DNA from: a virus
Reading direction: 5' to 3' (one strand)
Length of the DNA stretch: 41,407 nt
Virus record (IMG/VR): IMGVR_UViG_3300044611_000147
Location: 1-41,407 of that record
In this document: positions 32,408 to 40,218 of the stretch, one piece after another
How the letters are laid out: each line of letters begins with the position of its first letter
How positions within the stretch are numbered: position 1 is the stretch's first letter
Program-made: the position numbers and the translations under genes
Notes under the pieces: generated by a model
Database searches by the model: none
Seen by the model: only the letters and a program-made list of their open reading frames with translations
What the model was told of the DNA's origin: nothing

Positions 32408-33038
32408 ACTAGACAGAAGTCACCCTATATGGGATGAGGTTAATGAGATAACAACAAGCTTGGCTTGGAGTTTATCTAAGCGTTACCATAGATTTGTAGA
32501 ACTTGATGACATAAGACAAGCCATGAATGAGTATGCCTGGAAGCGTAAAGATAAAGTCGCTGAGTATTTAATTCGTGAAGATCCAATTGAAATCAAACAA
32601 GGATACAAAGCATTCTCTACCTTCATGCGTAGGGCAGGTGAGCGATACGCTCGCAAAGAGAAAGCTCGCACACTTGGTTATGAACTTGGTGATGAATACT
32701 TCTATCGCTTGGAACTAATTGAGAATCTAATTAAAGTTGCTGGCTCTGGTGAATCTTACTTGACCAATCAAGTATTTGACCCAGATGTTCATGGGGTTAA
32801 GGCTAAGAAGCCAGCCAATGAGGGTAACAATTTAGCAGCAATGATTGCTGATGTTAGTAGAGCCATGACTAAACTAGATCCAAGAATGCAGGGCATTCTT
32901 ACATCTAGATTTGTTAATGACATGCCACTGGCAGACATAGCAGAGGCTTGGGATATCTCACCTCAGCGTGTTGAACAGTTGGTTGCTAAAGGAATAAAAG
33001 AAATTGCAGACAAACTCGGAGGGATGACACCGTACTAA
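32400..33038 (+). CDS. Sigma-like RNA polymerase factor
   Basis: The 212-residue product has helical character. An N-terminal region (ITTSLAWSLSKRYHRFVELDDIRQ) resembles sigma region 2, and a C-terminal region-4-like helix-turn-helix follows (MPLADIAEAWDISPQRVEQLVAKGIKEI). Sigma-like phage proteins of this type steer RNA polymerase to late or middle promoters. The ATG at 32400 overlaps the endonuclease VII stop. A direct role needs its promoter consensus, which I could not define. Confidence 0.7.
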   Translation: MTELDRSHPIWDEVNEITTSLAWSLSKRYHRFVELDDIRQAMNEYAWKRKDKVAEYLIREDPIEIKQGYKAFSTFMRRAGERYARKEKARTLGYELGDEYFYRLELIENLIKVAGSGESYLTNQVFDPDVHGVKAKKPANEGNNLAAMIADVSRAMTKLDPRMQGILTSRFVNDMPLADIAEAWDISPQRVEQLVAKGIKEIADKLGGMTPY

Positions 33039-33211
33039 TGCCAACATTTGATTTTAAATGCAACAACTGCGAATCAGTTGTTGAACTGATCGTCACTGAC
33101 GATCCGTTTCCTAAGTGTGAGAGATGTGATATGACTCTTACTAAAGTATTTACGCCACCTGCTATTCATTTCAAAGGTGGGGGATGGGGTGGTGAACATG
33201 TCAAAAGCTAA
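33038..33211 (+). CDS. FmdB-like small zinc ribbon protein
   Basis: The 57-residue product has CNNC (residues 8-11) and CERC (29-32) as zinc ligands, and ends with an HFKGGGWGG stretch like FmdB-family regulatory ribbons. It starts at the TAATG overlap with the sigma-like gene and overlaps the glycosyltransferase start by 14 nt. Possible functions are transcription regulation or protein binding. Confidence 0.72.
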   Translation: MPTFDFKCNNCESVVELIVTDDPFPKCERCDMTLTKVFTPPAIHFKGGGWGGEHVKS

Positions 33212-33947
33212 TAGTAGCCAATATCCTGATGGCAGAATCATGCTTGGTTGGTGTGACAACGGTAATGTTGATGGCAAGTTTACCGAAGGACTTGTGTACA
33301 CAATTCTAACTAGCGGTATACCCATTGCTGGCGCAGCCAGAGTTCAAGGTAACCAGATCGGACGCCAGCGTGAGCAGTTGTTTGACATGTGGCACAAGAA
33401 GACAGACTTTGATTGGATGCTTTGGGTTGACTCAGACATTGTGCTTACCAATGAAAGCCTAAGAAAAGTTTGGGATTCAGTTCATGCTGAGGATAGACCC
33501 ATAGTAAGTGGTACTTATTTTATTTCCAAGCAGATGGAAAGTTCGATCATGATGCCACATGCTTGTCTGTTCATGGCAGATGATGGAGATGACAAATACA
33601 CAATGAGATGGATTCATCCTTTACCAAAGGATGAATTACTTAAGGTTGATTATGCTGGCTTCGGTTTCCTACTTATGCATCGATCAGTTGCCGATAAGAT
33701 GAGAGCATTCCATGGAGATACTGCTTTGTTTATGGAATCTTCTGGTGCTGTTGGAGATAAAGATACATTCATTGGTGAGGACATCCAGTTCTTCATGAAG
33801 ATGAAGGAGGCTGGGATTCCATTACATGCACACACTGGCGCAACAGTTAAACATATGAAACGATTCTCATTTGATGAGGACTATTACAAGTTGTATTGGG
33901 TCACGCACATAGCTGCAGAGGCGCATGAAAAAAAGGCGGAGGCATAA
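33198..33947 (+). CDS. GT-A family glycosyltransferase-like protein
   Basis: The 249-residue product has a GT-A style nucleotide-sugar site. The metal-binding motif DSD is at 78-80 (MLWVDSDIV), followed by the VDYAGFGFLLMHRS acceptor-side region and EDIQFFMKMKEAG near residue 195, as in family-2-like enzymes. It could modify phage DNA, virion proteins or host surface glycans. The ATG at 33198 overlaps FmdB; it is the last gene of the rightward replication module and ends within the terminator. The DUF1599-like protein upstream makes DNA base modification a possible link. Confidence 0.75.
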   Translation: MSKANSSQYPDGRIMLGWCDNGNVDGKFTEGLVYTILTSGIPIAGAARVQGNQIGRQREQLFDMWHKKTDFDWMLWVDSDIVLTNESLRKVWDSVHAEDRPIVSGTYFISKQMESSIMMPHACLFMADDGDDKYTMRWIHPLPKDELLKVDYAGFGFLLMHRSVADKMRAFHGDTALFMESSGAVGDKDTFIGEDIQFFMKMKEAGIPLHAHTGATVKHMKRFSFDEDYYKLYWVTHIAAEAHEKKAEA

Positions 33948-33968
33948 GCCCCCGCCCCTTTTTTATTT
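33928..33968. terminator. Bidirectional terminator between convergent modules
   Basis: A 9-bp stem with one mismatch (GGCGGAGGC and GCCCCCGCC around an ATAA loop) is flanked by seven A residues on the left and CCTTTTTT on the right. It can stop transcripts from both directions. It overlaps the glycosyltransferase 3' end and the stop of the first leftward-reading gene. Confidence 0.93.
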
Positions 33969-34142
33969 TACGCTGTATTTCTTGCTGACTTCTGCAAAGA
34001 AGTCTCTTGTTTCTGTATTGCTTTTCATGCATCTCTTGTACATATCAATGCCACCTCGTTGGTATCCATAGTGGCGACCAATCCAGTATGCAGTTACACC
34101 TGCAAGTAGTTGCATTAGCAAAGTGAATCCATTGTAAAACAT
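33963..34142 (-). CDS. Small membrane protein
   Basis: The 59-residue product has one N-terminal transmembrane segment (about 5-22, GFTLLMQLLAGVTAYWIG) and a polar, basic tail. It is the last gene of the leftward operon. Its start codon overlaps the preceding stop. No family is recognised. Confidence 0.62.
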   Translation of the reverse strand: MFYNGFTLLMQLLAGVTAYWIGRHYGYQRGGIDMYKRCMKSNTETRDFFAEVSKKYSVK

Positions 34143-34462
34143 TATTTGATTGCTCCTATTCGTTTGAGTAAATCATCTGGATTTTCCAGACGAACGATTG
34201 TTCCTCTGCCACCTGTGTCTGGTGACGAAAGATTGGGGAAGAACTTCTCCGCTTGTAAGCGGGTGTTGAACTCACCCCATGCCTGAACTGGAACCCAATC
34301 TGCCAATCTTGCTACGACAATAAACGATTCTCGCTTCAGCCTAGATTTATCTAGTGCCTCAATGATTTCAGTCGCTAGTTCCGCAGCATCTTCGGAGTTC
34401 TCAGCATCTGGATCCAGTAGCTTTGCTACTAGTTTTACTTCTGTTGGACGTGGCTTGCCCAT
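34142..34462 (-). CDS. Hypothetical acidic protein
   Basis: The 106-residue product contains helices (EDAAELATEIIEALDKSRLK) and a beta segment (FIVVARLADWVPVQAWGEF). It starts at the TGATG overlap with the 34462-34593 gene; the longer frame from GTG 34480 is less likely. No family is recognised. Confidence 0.6.
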   Translation of the reverse strand: MGKPRPTEVKLVAKLLDPDAENSEDAAELATEIIEALDKSRLKRESFIVVARLADWVPVQAWGEFNTRLQAEKFFPNLSSPDTGGRGTIVRLENPDDLLKRIGAIK

Positions 34463-34593
34463 CAGTAGTTCTTCATGCACTGAATGTACTGTTGATGGTA
34501 CGCCAATGCCTCTTCTGCTTCACGTTCAGTCCTACGTTCTATCTCTGCATTGCAGTATGGACAAATAAGGATTACGCTACTTAGGTATATCAT
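34462..34593 (-). CDS. Small hypothetical protein with one CxxC
   Basis: The 43-residue product starts at ATG 34593 behind AAAGGAG. It has CPYC at 11-14 and a charged helix (EIERRTEREAEEALAYHQQY). It overlaps both neighbours by ATGA/TGATG junctions. Confidence 0.58.
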   Translation of the reverse strand: MIYLSSVILICPYCNAEIERRTEREAEEALAYHQQYIQCMKNY

Positions 34594-34820
34594 ATTTTCT
34601 CCTTTACCACTGTATGTTTCTTGGTAATGATGTCGCAGTTATCACCATTAGGTTCATGGTAATACATGTGAGCACCAGCCATGAACAAGACTTCTTGTTC
34701 AGTATCACCGCTGCCCATGGTGTCGTGATACGGACAGTACCACGACCACCCAGCCAATTGTTTAACCTGCAAACTAGGTGGTCTAGTCTGCAGGATTTCT
34801 TTACTTAGTAACTTACCCAT
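34590..34820 (-). CDS. Small hypothetical protein with Cys/His residues
   Basis: The 76-residue product starts at ATG 34820 with GGAG upstream. It has a YCPYHD segment and later MYYHEPNGDNCD, so a metal site is possible. It is coupled to the next gene by ATGA. No family is recognised. Confidence 0.6.
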   Translation of the reverse strand: MGKLLSKEILQTRPPSLQVKQLAGWSWYCPYHDTMGSGDTEQEVLFMAGAHMYYHEPNGDNCDIITKKHTVVKEKI

Positions 34821-35046
34821 TTGCTGTCTCCTCTGGAGATAGAACCACAATGTCTACCATTGCTTCCTCTGCCTCCTGATGTATGTCCGACTCTATAAGT
34901 TCGGGCTGGTCTTTCTCACCTGCATAAATATGCAGGTGATCTAGAGCCTTGATTATATAGTTAGCAACACGAACGGATATGCTTGGTTGTGCATATGGCG
35001 TTGGATTATCCAGCGCATCTGCATATTTTTGTAATGGATTCTCCAT
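34813..35046 (-). CDS. Small hypothetical acidic protein
   Basis: The 77-residue product is acidic, with a helix around residues 22-40 (SVRVANYIIKALDHLHIY) and an acidic C-terminus. GAAAGGA precedes the ATG. It follows the DUF932 gene with a 1-nt overlap. Confidence 0.6.
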   Translation of the reverse strand: MENPLQKYADALDNPTPYAQPSISVRVANYIIKALDHLHIYAGEKDQPELIESDIHQEAEEAMVDIVVLSPEETANG

Positions 35047-36026
35047 TAGATTCCTTTCGTTAGTAGGTCAAGAGCTTTGCTCTTAATACGGTCAGCCGAA
35101 CCAGTGATGATGCGCTCGGCTCTAACTGAATCAGCCTTGTGACTGTAGTGATCTGCATACTCCACGATAGATTGGAACACACCGAACCTAGTTCCATTTA
35201 GTTCTTCCTGAGTACCAGTCTCACCACGATAGATTGCTTTAGCAGTAGCACGAGCCACTGTTGCTGAGTTGTACTGACGCTTCTGTCCTGCACTTAGCAG
35301 TGCATAAGGTGAGTTCTCAATGATGTTTGGTATAGACCACATCTTATTAAAGATGGCATCCACTTCTGCATCTGAGATCTTCTCGTTGATAAGTTTGTTA
35401 CCGATAAGTTCGTAGAACTTGATACCTTCATAGGTAACTGGGATGATGCGCTTGATATCTTCGATCTTGAACTCAGCATTGGTTGTGTGCTTGAGTGTGT
35501 ATGTACCAGTCTTAGCGAAGATGCCAGCAATCTGATTAGTGCAGCGTAATCTAGTTACACTAGGTGATATCTGCAGTGCAGTTGAACCATCATGGGAAGT
35601 TCTTGCTACAAGGTAGCAAGCATGTGGATCATTGGCTATCTTAACTTCGTTAGGTAGCTCGAGCACCATGTATACCTGCGCTCCACCTTTAACCTCACCA
35701 GCAAATGCATACCTTGCATCTCCTGAATCAACCAGTGCATCTAGACCTGAGAACATCTCATCATTCTGAAACACCTTGTATCTACCACCGACAGTGCCAA
35801 GCACTGACTGTGTTGCGTCCTTATTAGTACGGACAGTTGCGAATGTTGATGGTACTTCGAGGGTATTAACACCATCATTCGATACGGCTAACGCTTGTAC
35901 GTCAGCCAGTTGTACATGCCAGTCAAGACCAGCCTGTTGTGCTGCATCTCGTGCAGATGTAGCGGTGACTGCCTCACCTATGATGCTGTAAGCATTACGG
36001 CGAGAGCGGATTGTTTGTTGTGTCAT
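35046..36026 (-). CDS. DUF932 family protein
   Basis: The 326-residue product matches the DUF932 (phage/plasmid-like) family in length and in the LGTVGGRYKVFQNDEMF core motif near residue 75-90. A beta-rich centre follows, then a helical C-terminal half (SADRIKSKALDLL). The family is common in phages and plasmids and its function is unsettled. GGAGAAACACA precedes the ATG. It is the largest gene of the leftward operon. Confidence 0.85.
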   Translation of the reverse strand: MTQQTIRSRRNAYSIIGEAVTATSARDAAQQAGLDWHVQLADVQALAVSNDGVNTLEVPSTFATVRTNKDATQSVLGTVGGRYKVFQNDEMFSGLDALVDSGDARYAFAGEVKGGAQVYMVLELPNEVKIANDPHACYLVARTSHDGSTALQISPSVTRLRCTNQIAGIFAKTGTYTLKHTTNAEFKIEDIKRIIPVTYEGIKFYELIGNKLINEKISDAEVDAIFNKMWSIPNIIENSPYALLSAGQKRQYNSATVARATAKAIYRGETGTQEELNGTRFGVFQSIVEYADHYSHKADSVRAERIITGSADRIKSKALDLLTKGI

Positions 36027-36064
36027 TGTGTTTCTCCTATTCGTTTGGTTGTGGGATTAGTATC

Positions 36065-36319
36065 TCATATACGGCTGTTGAAATCAACAACTGCATCTGA
36101 GAGTTGGTCATGATAATGACCATTGCTGCAACGGATTGACCCCTCTTCCGAGCGGGCAAACCATGTTACATACGGATCGGATATCCGTGTGTGGGGTTGT
36201 GATTGGGTGTCATTAATCCACAGGCATAGGACAATTGAACCTGAGTTATCCCATGCCTGCTTGCAGTCTATGACAACGGCTCCGTTGTCACAGACATCTC
36301 CTCTGTTTATTGCTGTCAC
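36065..36319 (-). CDS. Hypothetical small protein
   Basis: The 84-residue product begins with GTG at 36319 overlapping the preceding TGA. It is beta-rich (GSIVLCLWIND, DPYVTWF) with Cys in IRCSNGHYHD. No family is recognised. Confidence 0.55.
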   Translation of the reverse strand: MTAINRGDVCDNGAVVIDCKQAWDNSGSIVLCLWINDTQSQPHTRISDPYVTWFARSEEGSIRCSNGHYHDQLSDAVVDFNSRI

Positions 36320-36537
36320 TTAACTACACCTGCTTTCTTTAGTCGTTCATCTACAATGAAGGCTGTATTGTCATAACTCTGAGCACCTTCACCATCTGCA
36401 CCTTCTAGCCACAAGATTACATTCTTGTGTCTAATGGTTGAGCCACTACCATACAAGCTCATGAGTAATGCACCTGCTTCATACTCATATATATCAGCGA
36501 TTACCTGACCACTTGGGTCATGTACTTTTAACTTCAT
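36316..36537 (-). CDS. Hypothetical small protein
   Basis: The 73-residue product begins KLKVHDPSG and is rich in beta structure with a mid helix (EAGALLMSLYG). AAGGAG precedes ATG 36537. No family is recognised. Confidence 0.57.
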   Translation of the reverse strand: MKLKVHDPSGQVIADIYEYEAGALLMSLYGSGSTIRHKNVILWLEGADGEGAQSYDNTAFIVDERLKKAGVVK

Positions 36538-36728
36538 TCGCTTGCTCCTTTCTCTGACATAGGACGCACTGTTGCACCCCATGTTTTCGTTCCTTGCTGG
36601 ATCATGATTTCTTGCTTGCGTCTTGCTTCAGCCCGAAGGCTTGTTGCTTTTTCAAACAATCCATGAGCCATGTCCTCGGCTTGATTAGCCAAGTTCAACA
36701 ACTCAATTGGATTCATATCTTCATTCAT
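36534..36728 (-). CDS. Hypothetical helical small protein
   Basis: The 64-residue product is helical (LLNLANQAEDMAHGLFEKAT and SLRAEARRKQE). GAAAGGAG precedes ATG 36728. It follows the hairpin leader at 36768-36786, so it opens a transcript segment of its own. No family is recognised. Confidence 0.58.
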   Translation of the reverse strand: MNEDMNPIELLNLANQAEDMAHGLFEKATSLRAEARRKQEIMIQQGTKTWGATVRPMSEKGASE

Positions 36729-36764
36729 TTGGTTCTCCTTTCGGTTGGTGTTGCTGCCATATAT

Positions 36765-37082
36765 CTAAACAGATCTTTGATCTGTTATCAATGAAAGACT
36801 GGTGCGCCCCACATAACGAGGGTGACCCCATGATTCGAGCATGCTATCGCTTGTCTTATGGTCATCAAGCAGGGCATCAGTTATATTACATACCTCTTCT
36901 GGAAACTTGTGCCAGTTATCAGCGTTGTAATTGAACTCTCCACCTGTGGGTGGGAGGATACGTGCATCTATGTCTACGACTTGGGCTGTGCCGTCCTCGT
37001 ATTCTTCCAACTCACCCCATAGGTGGATGCCCCACTCCTTACCATCAACTGTTATCCAGTTGTATTGTGTTATGTCAGTCAT
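36765..37082 (-). CDS. Hypothetical acidic protein
   Basis: The 105-residue product is beta-rich (ITVDGKEWGIHLWGELEEY) and acidic, with a helix near ITDALLDDHKTSD. It overlaps the upstream gene by 8 nt. The family is not recognised. The hairpin is translated as the C-terminus (SLITDQRSV). Confidence 0.6.
   Translation of the reverse strand: MTDITQYNWITVDGKEWGIHLWGELEEYEDGTAQVVDIDARILPPTGGEFNYNADNWHKFPEEVCNITDALLDDHKTSDSMLESWGHPRYVGRTSLSLITDQRSV
36768..36786 (-). repeat. Leftward intercistronic hairpin 1
   Basis: AACAGATC, TTT, GATCTGTT is a perfect 8-bp stem with a 3-nt loop. It lies at the 3' end of the 36765 gene, encoding its last residues, and 40 nt before the next gene's start. It belongs to a family of four similar hairpins (38152, 40257, 40698) with different but complementary stems. 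Confidence 0.8.
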
Positions 37083-37380
37083 TATCTATCTCCTTTACTA
37101 GTTGGTTATCCTTGAGATACTCAAGGGTAAGTTCGTCGATAGTTTCGTAGTCCAATCCGTAGAAGTGTTGACCCATATCTACGAACCAATTGTCTTTGAC
37201 AATTTTATCGAAGGCTTCTTCACGAGTGGACAATAGGGTTAGGTCATGTAGTTCAGGTCGCTTGTATATATCCTCAAGCGTTTGCCATATGGCAAGGTCT
37301 TGCATCCCTAACCTTTTATAGTAACTGGTGTAATTAGATAGCGTTGTTTCTACTTGCGTGATCATAAATGATGCTTCCAT
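37075..37380 (-). CDS. Hypothetical protein
   Basis: The 101-residue product is helical and acidic (AIWQTLEDIYKRPEL, EAFDKIVKDNWF). GAGG precedes the ATG at 37380. No family is recognised. Confidence 0.6.
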   Translation of the reverse strand: MEASFMITQVETTLSNYTSYYKRLGMQDLAIWQTLEDIYKRPELHDLTLLSTREEAFDKIVKDNWFVDMGQHFYGLDYETIDELTLEYLKDNQLVKEIDND

Positions 37381-37388
37381 TTGTTACC

Positions 37389-38111
37389 TCATTTCTTGGT
37401 TGAACTGAATCGGATATCGGCTTTGCCGAATACACATAGCCCGCAGCTAACACAGGCTGACCCACTGGTAGAGATGAGTGGGATTTGCTTGGTCAATGCT
37501 GGACATTTAGCACCGACCTTGCCAGTGATGCGAAGCATTTCATCCTCCGCATTTGCGAATGTATCTGACAGCCACGCTAGTTTAGTGTCTGTCTCACGCC
37601 GAACTTGTTCGGCAATGTGTTTGTTCTCTTTGTCTGCACTGTAATACAGTGACAGATTGTCGAGACCAGAGAGTGAGTAAGCAGCAGATCGCACTCGTGT
37701 GTAGCACCAGAACTGCACGTCCTCATGCATCATGATTACTTTCTGCCATGCATACTCATATGTTTGGTTGAAGAAGTCGCCGTCCCAGTGGATGCGGAAT
37801 AACTTCGGGGCATTCCGTTTCTCACAGTCCTTGACGAAGTCATTGATCATGTCGTCAAGTAGTTCAACCATTTGGTTGATGTCAGCGTCCTTCAATAGTT
37901 GCCAGTTGTGAAGCAACACTTGCTTCACTCCCTTATATACACGCTCGAGCTTGCCTGCATAGCAGACCTTCTCGCATACTGAAGTGGCTTCAGGACAGGA
38001 GAACTGCTTGCCTGCTGGTAACCCGAAAGCATTAGCAATTGCTGGCGTCTTGCCACTTCTTGCTACTAGGTTGGTGACCTTGCGGTCTTTACTTCTAATC
38101 AGCGATAGCAT
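37389..38111 (-). CDS. Gp88-like Cys-rich protein
   Basis: The 240-residue product matches actinophage Gp88-type proteins: AFGLPAGKQFSCPEA, VCEKVCYAGK, a central segment with LFRIHWDGDFF, and a C-terminal CVSCGLCVFGKADIRF. It has at least seven conserved-looking Cys, suggestive of a metal or Fe-S centre. The function of the family is unknown. GAAAGGA precedes the ATG at 38111 and the gene follows hairpin 2. Confidence 0.8.
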   Translation of the reverse strand: MLSLIRSKDRKVTNLVARSGKTPAIANAFGLPAGKQFSCPEATSVCEKVCYAGKLERVYKGVKQVLLHNWQLLKDADINQMVELLDDMINDFVKDCEKRNAPKLFRIHWDGDFFNQTYEYAWQKVIMMHEDVQFWCYTRVRSAAYSLSGLDNLSLYYSADKENKHIAEQVRRETDTKLAWLSDTFANAEDEMLRITGKVGAKCPALTKQIPLISTSGSACVSCGLCVFGKADIRFSSTKK

Positions 38112-38151
38112 TCCGTTCCTTTCTGTTGGTTAGTTGTTGCCCTATATTTAA

Positions 38152-38170
38152 AGCACATCTTTGATGTGCT
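38152..38170 (-). repeat. Leftward intercistronic hairpin 2
   Basis: AGCACATC, TTT, GATGTGCT is a perfect 8-bp stem with a 3-nt loop. It overlaps the stop of the 38169 gene and precedes the Gp88 gene by about 40 nt. The downstream leader (TTTAAATATAGGGCA on the minus strand) resembles that after hairpin 1. Confidence 0.82.
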
Positions 38171-38393
38171 ATTTATTGCGGATAGCCCACATCATGTCGT
38201 CCGCATAGCGTCGGCTATCAGCCCATGCATTCTCTCCATAAAAGTATTTGGTTCTAATGTTAGAACCACCTACCTTGAAGAAGAAGTCGTCGATATCAGC
38301 AGTGAATACTTGGACATACTCATTGCCGTTCTCGTGTGGGATCCATTGCTTAACCTCACCTACCTTTGGCTTTGTTAATCGTGATTTATACAT
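38169..38393 (-). CDS. Hypothetical small protein
   Basis: The 74-residue product starts MYKSRLTKPKVGEVKQW and has beta-rich centre (YVQVFTADIDDFFFKVGG) with a helical end. Its start overlaps the upstream gene by 8 nt. No family is recognised. Confidence 0.6.
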   Translation of the reverse strand: MYKSRLTKPKVGEVKQWIPHENGNEYVQVFTADIDDFFFKVGGSNIRTKYFYGENAWADSRRYADDMMWAIRNK

Positions 38394-38553
38394 TGCCTTC
38401 CTCCTCTCCTTCTACATAGCCTTCGGCTAGTAGTCCTTCGAAAAAGTCCCATACTTTTAGCAGACTTATCCTGTCTTGTTCGTTGGCTACACTTAAAGCA
38501 CGATTGAGTGCGCCACCAAACTCTTGTATGTCCTTATACTTGTAGCCCATCAT
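38386..38553 (-). CDS. Small hypothetical helical protein
   Basis: The 55-residue product (ATG 38553, or 38550) is helical and acidic (FGGALNRALSVANEQDR, LKVWDFFEGLLAEGY). AAGGAG lies upstream. It overlaps both neighbours by a few bases. Confidence 0.6.
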   Translation of the reverse strand: MMGYKYKDIQEFGGALNRALSVANEQDRISLLKVWDFFEGLLAEGYVEGEEEGNV

Positions 38554-38747
38554 GATTGCTCCTCCTTAAAGTCGCCTTCTCTTAGGCGAGTGATTACTTC
38601 ATCAACAATTTCATTGTAGAAATTGTCTGTTCGTCCTTGTATTTCATCTATTGCTGAGGATAATTCATCCTCACTAGGCATAGTTGCCTCATCTTCGAAC
38701 TCGCTCTCGAATAGATAGAGCAGTTGTGCGTTGGTCATATCACACAT
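38550..38747 (-). CDS. Small hypothetical acidic protein
   Basis: The 65-residue product is strongly acidic (LFESEFEDEATMPSEDE), with a helical C-terminus. GGAG precedes the ATG at 38747. Acidic, small phage proteins of early regions are often DNA mimics or inhibitors of host enzymes; that is speculation. Confidence 0.6.
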   Translation of the reverse strand: MCDMTNAQLLYLFESEFEDEATMPSEDELSSAIDEIQGRTDNFYNEIVDEVITRLREGDFKEEQS

Positions 38748-39375
38748 TGGCTTTCTCCTTATCTTCTATGGCGTAGCCATTGGCTTCGCACTTGTGTTGG
38801 TGTTCATCTTCGTCATACTCATTCCAGTATTCCTCGCCGTGTTCCCATTGCTTGCCACATGCGTAGCATTTCTGGGCGAACTCGTTGATTGTTTGACATA
38901 CACCATTGGTGAACTCAAGTTCACCACCCCAGCCTGTCTCTTCCTCAAAGTCAAGGTTGAAACTGACATCAGGGTATTGCTCTGAAAGAGCAGTCAATGC
39001 TCCTTCAGCAACACCCCAAGGGGTATGGAATTGGTATTGAAGTGAGGTCTCGTCCGCTTCCGTGAGCTCGCACTCACTGGCGTCCCACTTGACACCCCAA
39101 TTGTTTATGTTCCAGTTATACCAATTGAACTCAGTATCTCCGACCTTTCCGTCTGCGGTATAGCCGTGAGTGCCGTGATACTCACCGAGTTTCTCGGCAG
39201 GTGGGCGAATGATGTTCCAAAAAGATAAATCTTTTTGAACAGTTTCAGTTATCCACTCATCAGAAGGAAACTTCTGATAGGTAGATTCATAAGGCGCAGA
39301 TAACTGCGCCTTAATCTTGGCGATTACTTGAGGCTCAGCCTCAATTAGTAGTGTGTTGTAGCACCAGTTAGGCAT
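38740..39375 (-). CDS. Api92/DUF1281-like ferredoxin-fold protein
   Basis: The 211-residue product begins MPNWCYNTLLIEA and has NWNINNWGVKWDASE near residue 90, the hallmark of Api92/YubB-type proteins. A C-terminal extension carries CYACGKQWEHG plus CEANGY, giving a Cys/His cluster. The family function is unknown. The start overlaps the upstream gene by 8 nt. Confidence 0.82.
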   Translation of the reverse strand: MPNWCYNTLLIEAEPQVIAKIKAQLSAPYESTYQKFPSDEWITETVQKDLSFWNIIRPPAEKLGEYHGTHGYTADGKVGDTEFNWYNWNINNWGVKWDASECELTEADETSLQYQFHTPWGVAEGALTALSEQYPDVSFNLDFEEETGWGGELEFTNGVCQTINEFAQKCYACGKQWEHGEEYWNEYDEDEHQHKCEANGYAIEDKEKANV

Positions 39376-39733
39376 TTTGGTATTCCCCTTTCGCTAGTCC
39401 ATACTTTACGAATGTATCAAAGGCAACTCCGTCAACAGTTTTCTTGACGAAGTCAATCTCTACGGACAGATCCCATGTAGGTGGGGTGTCTGTGATTGCG
39501 TAGATACCGAAGCCAAGTAATGACTTCCATTGTTCTCCAATTAAATTGGAGATGACGATACGAGTGGCATAAGAAGGGTCATCCCAGCGTGGCTCTGCTA
39601 CAGACAGAGCGCAAGCCAAGTCAACCTCCCATGTATCTGCCCCCCAGTGTGAGTAAAGCACCACCTTTGGTGATGCTGGTTCTCCGATTGCTGACTCATC
39701 TTCATTGAAGATGAAGTTAACTCTTGCTCCCAT
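39368..39733 (-). CDS. Hypothetical protein
   Basis: The 121-residue product starts MGARVNFIFNEDES and contains VVLYSHWGAD and a WDLSVEIDFVKKTVDG strand pair. The N-terminal half has beta-sheet character, as in small phage proteins called upstream of Api92-like genes. AAAGGAG precedes the ATG. Function is unknown. Confidence 0.63.
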   Translation of the reverse strand: MGARVNFIFNEDESAIGEPASPKVVLYSHWGADTWEVDLACALSVAEPRWDDPSYATRIVISNLIGEQWKSLLGFGIYAITDTPPTWDLSVEIDFVKKTVDGVAFDTFVKYGLAKGEYQNA

Positions 39734-39735
39734 GT

Positions 39736-39963
39736 TTATTTCTCCTTTGCTAGTCGTGATTTGGCTTCGTATATTGCTTGCTCTATTGCATAACGCATGT
39801 CTGATAGTTCGTATCTATCGAAGATAGCGTTGGCTAACTCCCATTCTTCGGTAGTTAGAGTGTCGCCTTCGTAGGTCATGTCCTCTTGGTCATACCATTG
39901 GCAGGCGATTTCAGCATTAGGGTCTAACTCCTGTAGGAGTTTGATTGCGTTTGCTACTATCAT
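39736..39963 (-). CDS. Hypothetical small acidic protein
   Basis: The 75-residue product is acidic and helical, with IVANAIKLLQELDPNAEIACQW at the start (pattern similar to short DUF-type proteins that begin with LLxxxDPxA). It abuts its neighbours within 3 nt. No family is recognised. Confidence 0.6.
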   Translation of the reverse strand: MIVANAIKLLQELDPNAEIACQWYDQEDMTYEGDTLTTEEWELANAIFDRYELSDMRYAIEQAIYEAKSRLAKEK

Positions 39964-40197
39964 TTATTCCTCCTCATCTTCGCAACTGCCGAACAACTCT
40001 TGCCAGCAGGTATCACATGTGCCAGAGATAAGCAATTCCCTATCTCCGATAGAGAGATTAGGGAAGATGTCTTGCATGAACATGCGCTCGCTGCGAGGCT
40101 TGTTCATTTCTATGACTTGCCATTCCTCGCACTGAATGTGTGAGGTGTTTCCGCAGAGACGGCAGTCAACTGCGAGGTCAATGATTAGTGCGGTCAT
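39964..40197 (-). CDS. Small zinc-ribbon protein
   Basis: The 77-residue product has two Cys pairs, CRLC (12-15) and CDTC (near 64), framing a mixed alpha/beta middle, which suggests a zinc ribbon. AAAGGAG precedes ATG 40197. It is the first gene after the terminator at 40219, so an internal promoter or read-through must drive it. Confidence 0.62.
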   Translation of the reverse strand: MTALIIDLAVDCRLCGNTSHIQCEEWQVIEMNKPRSERMFMQDIFPNLSIGDRELLISGTCDTCWQELFGSCEDEEE

Positions 40198-40218
40198 TTG
40201 TTGCTCCTTTCTAAGCGA

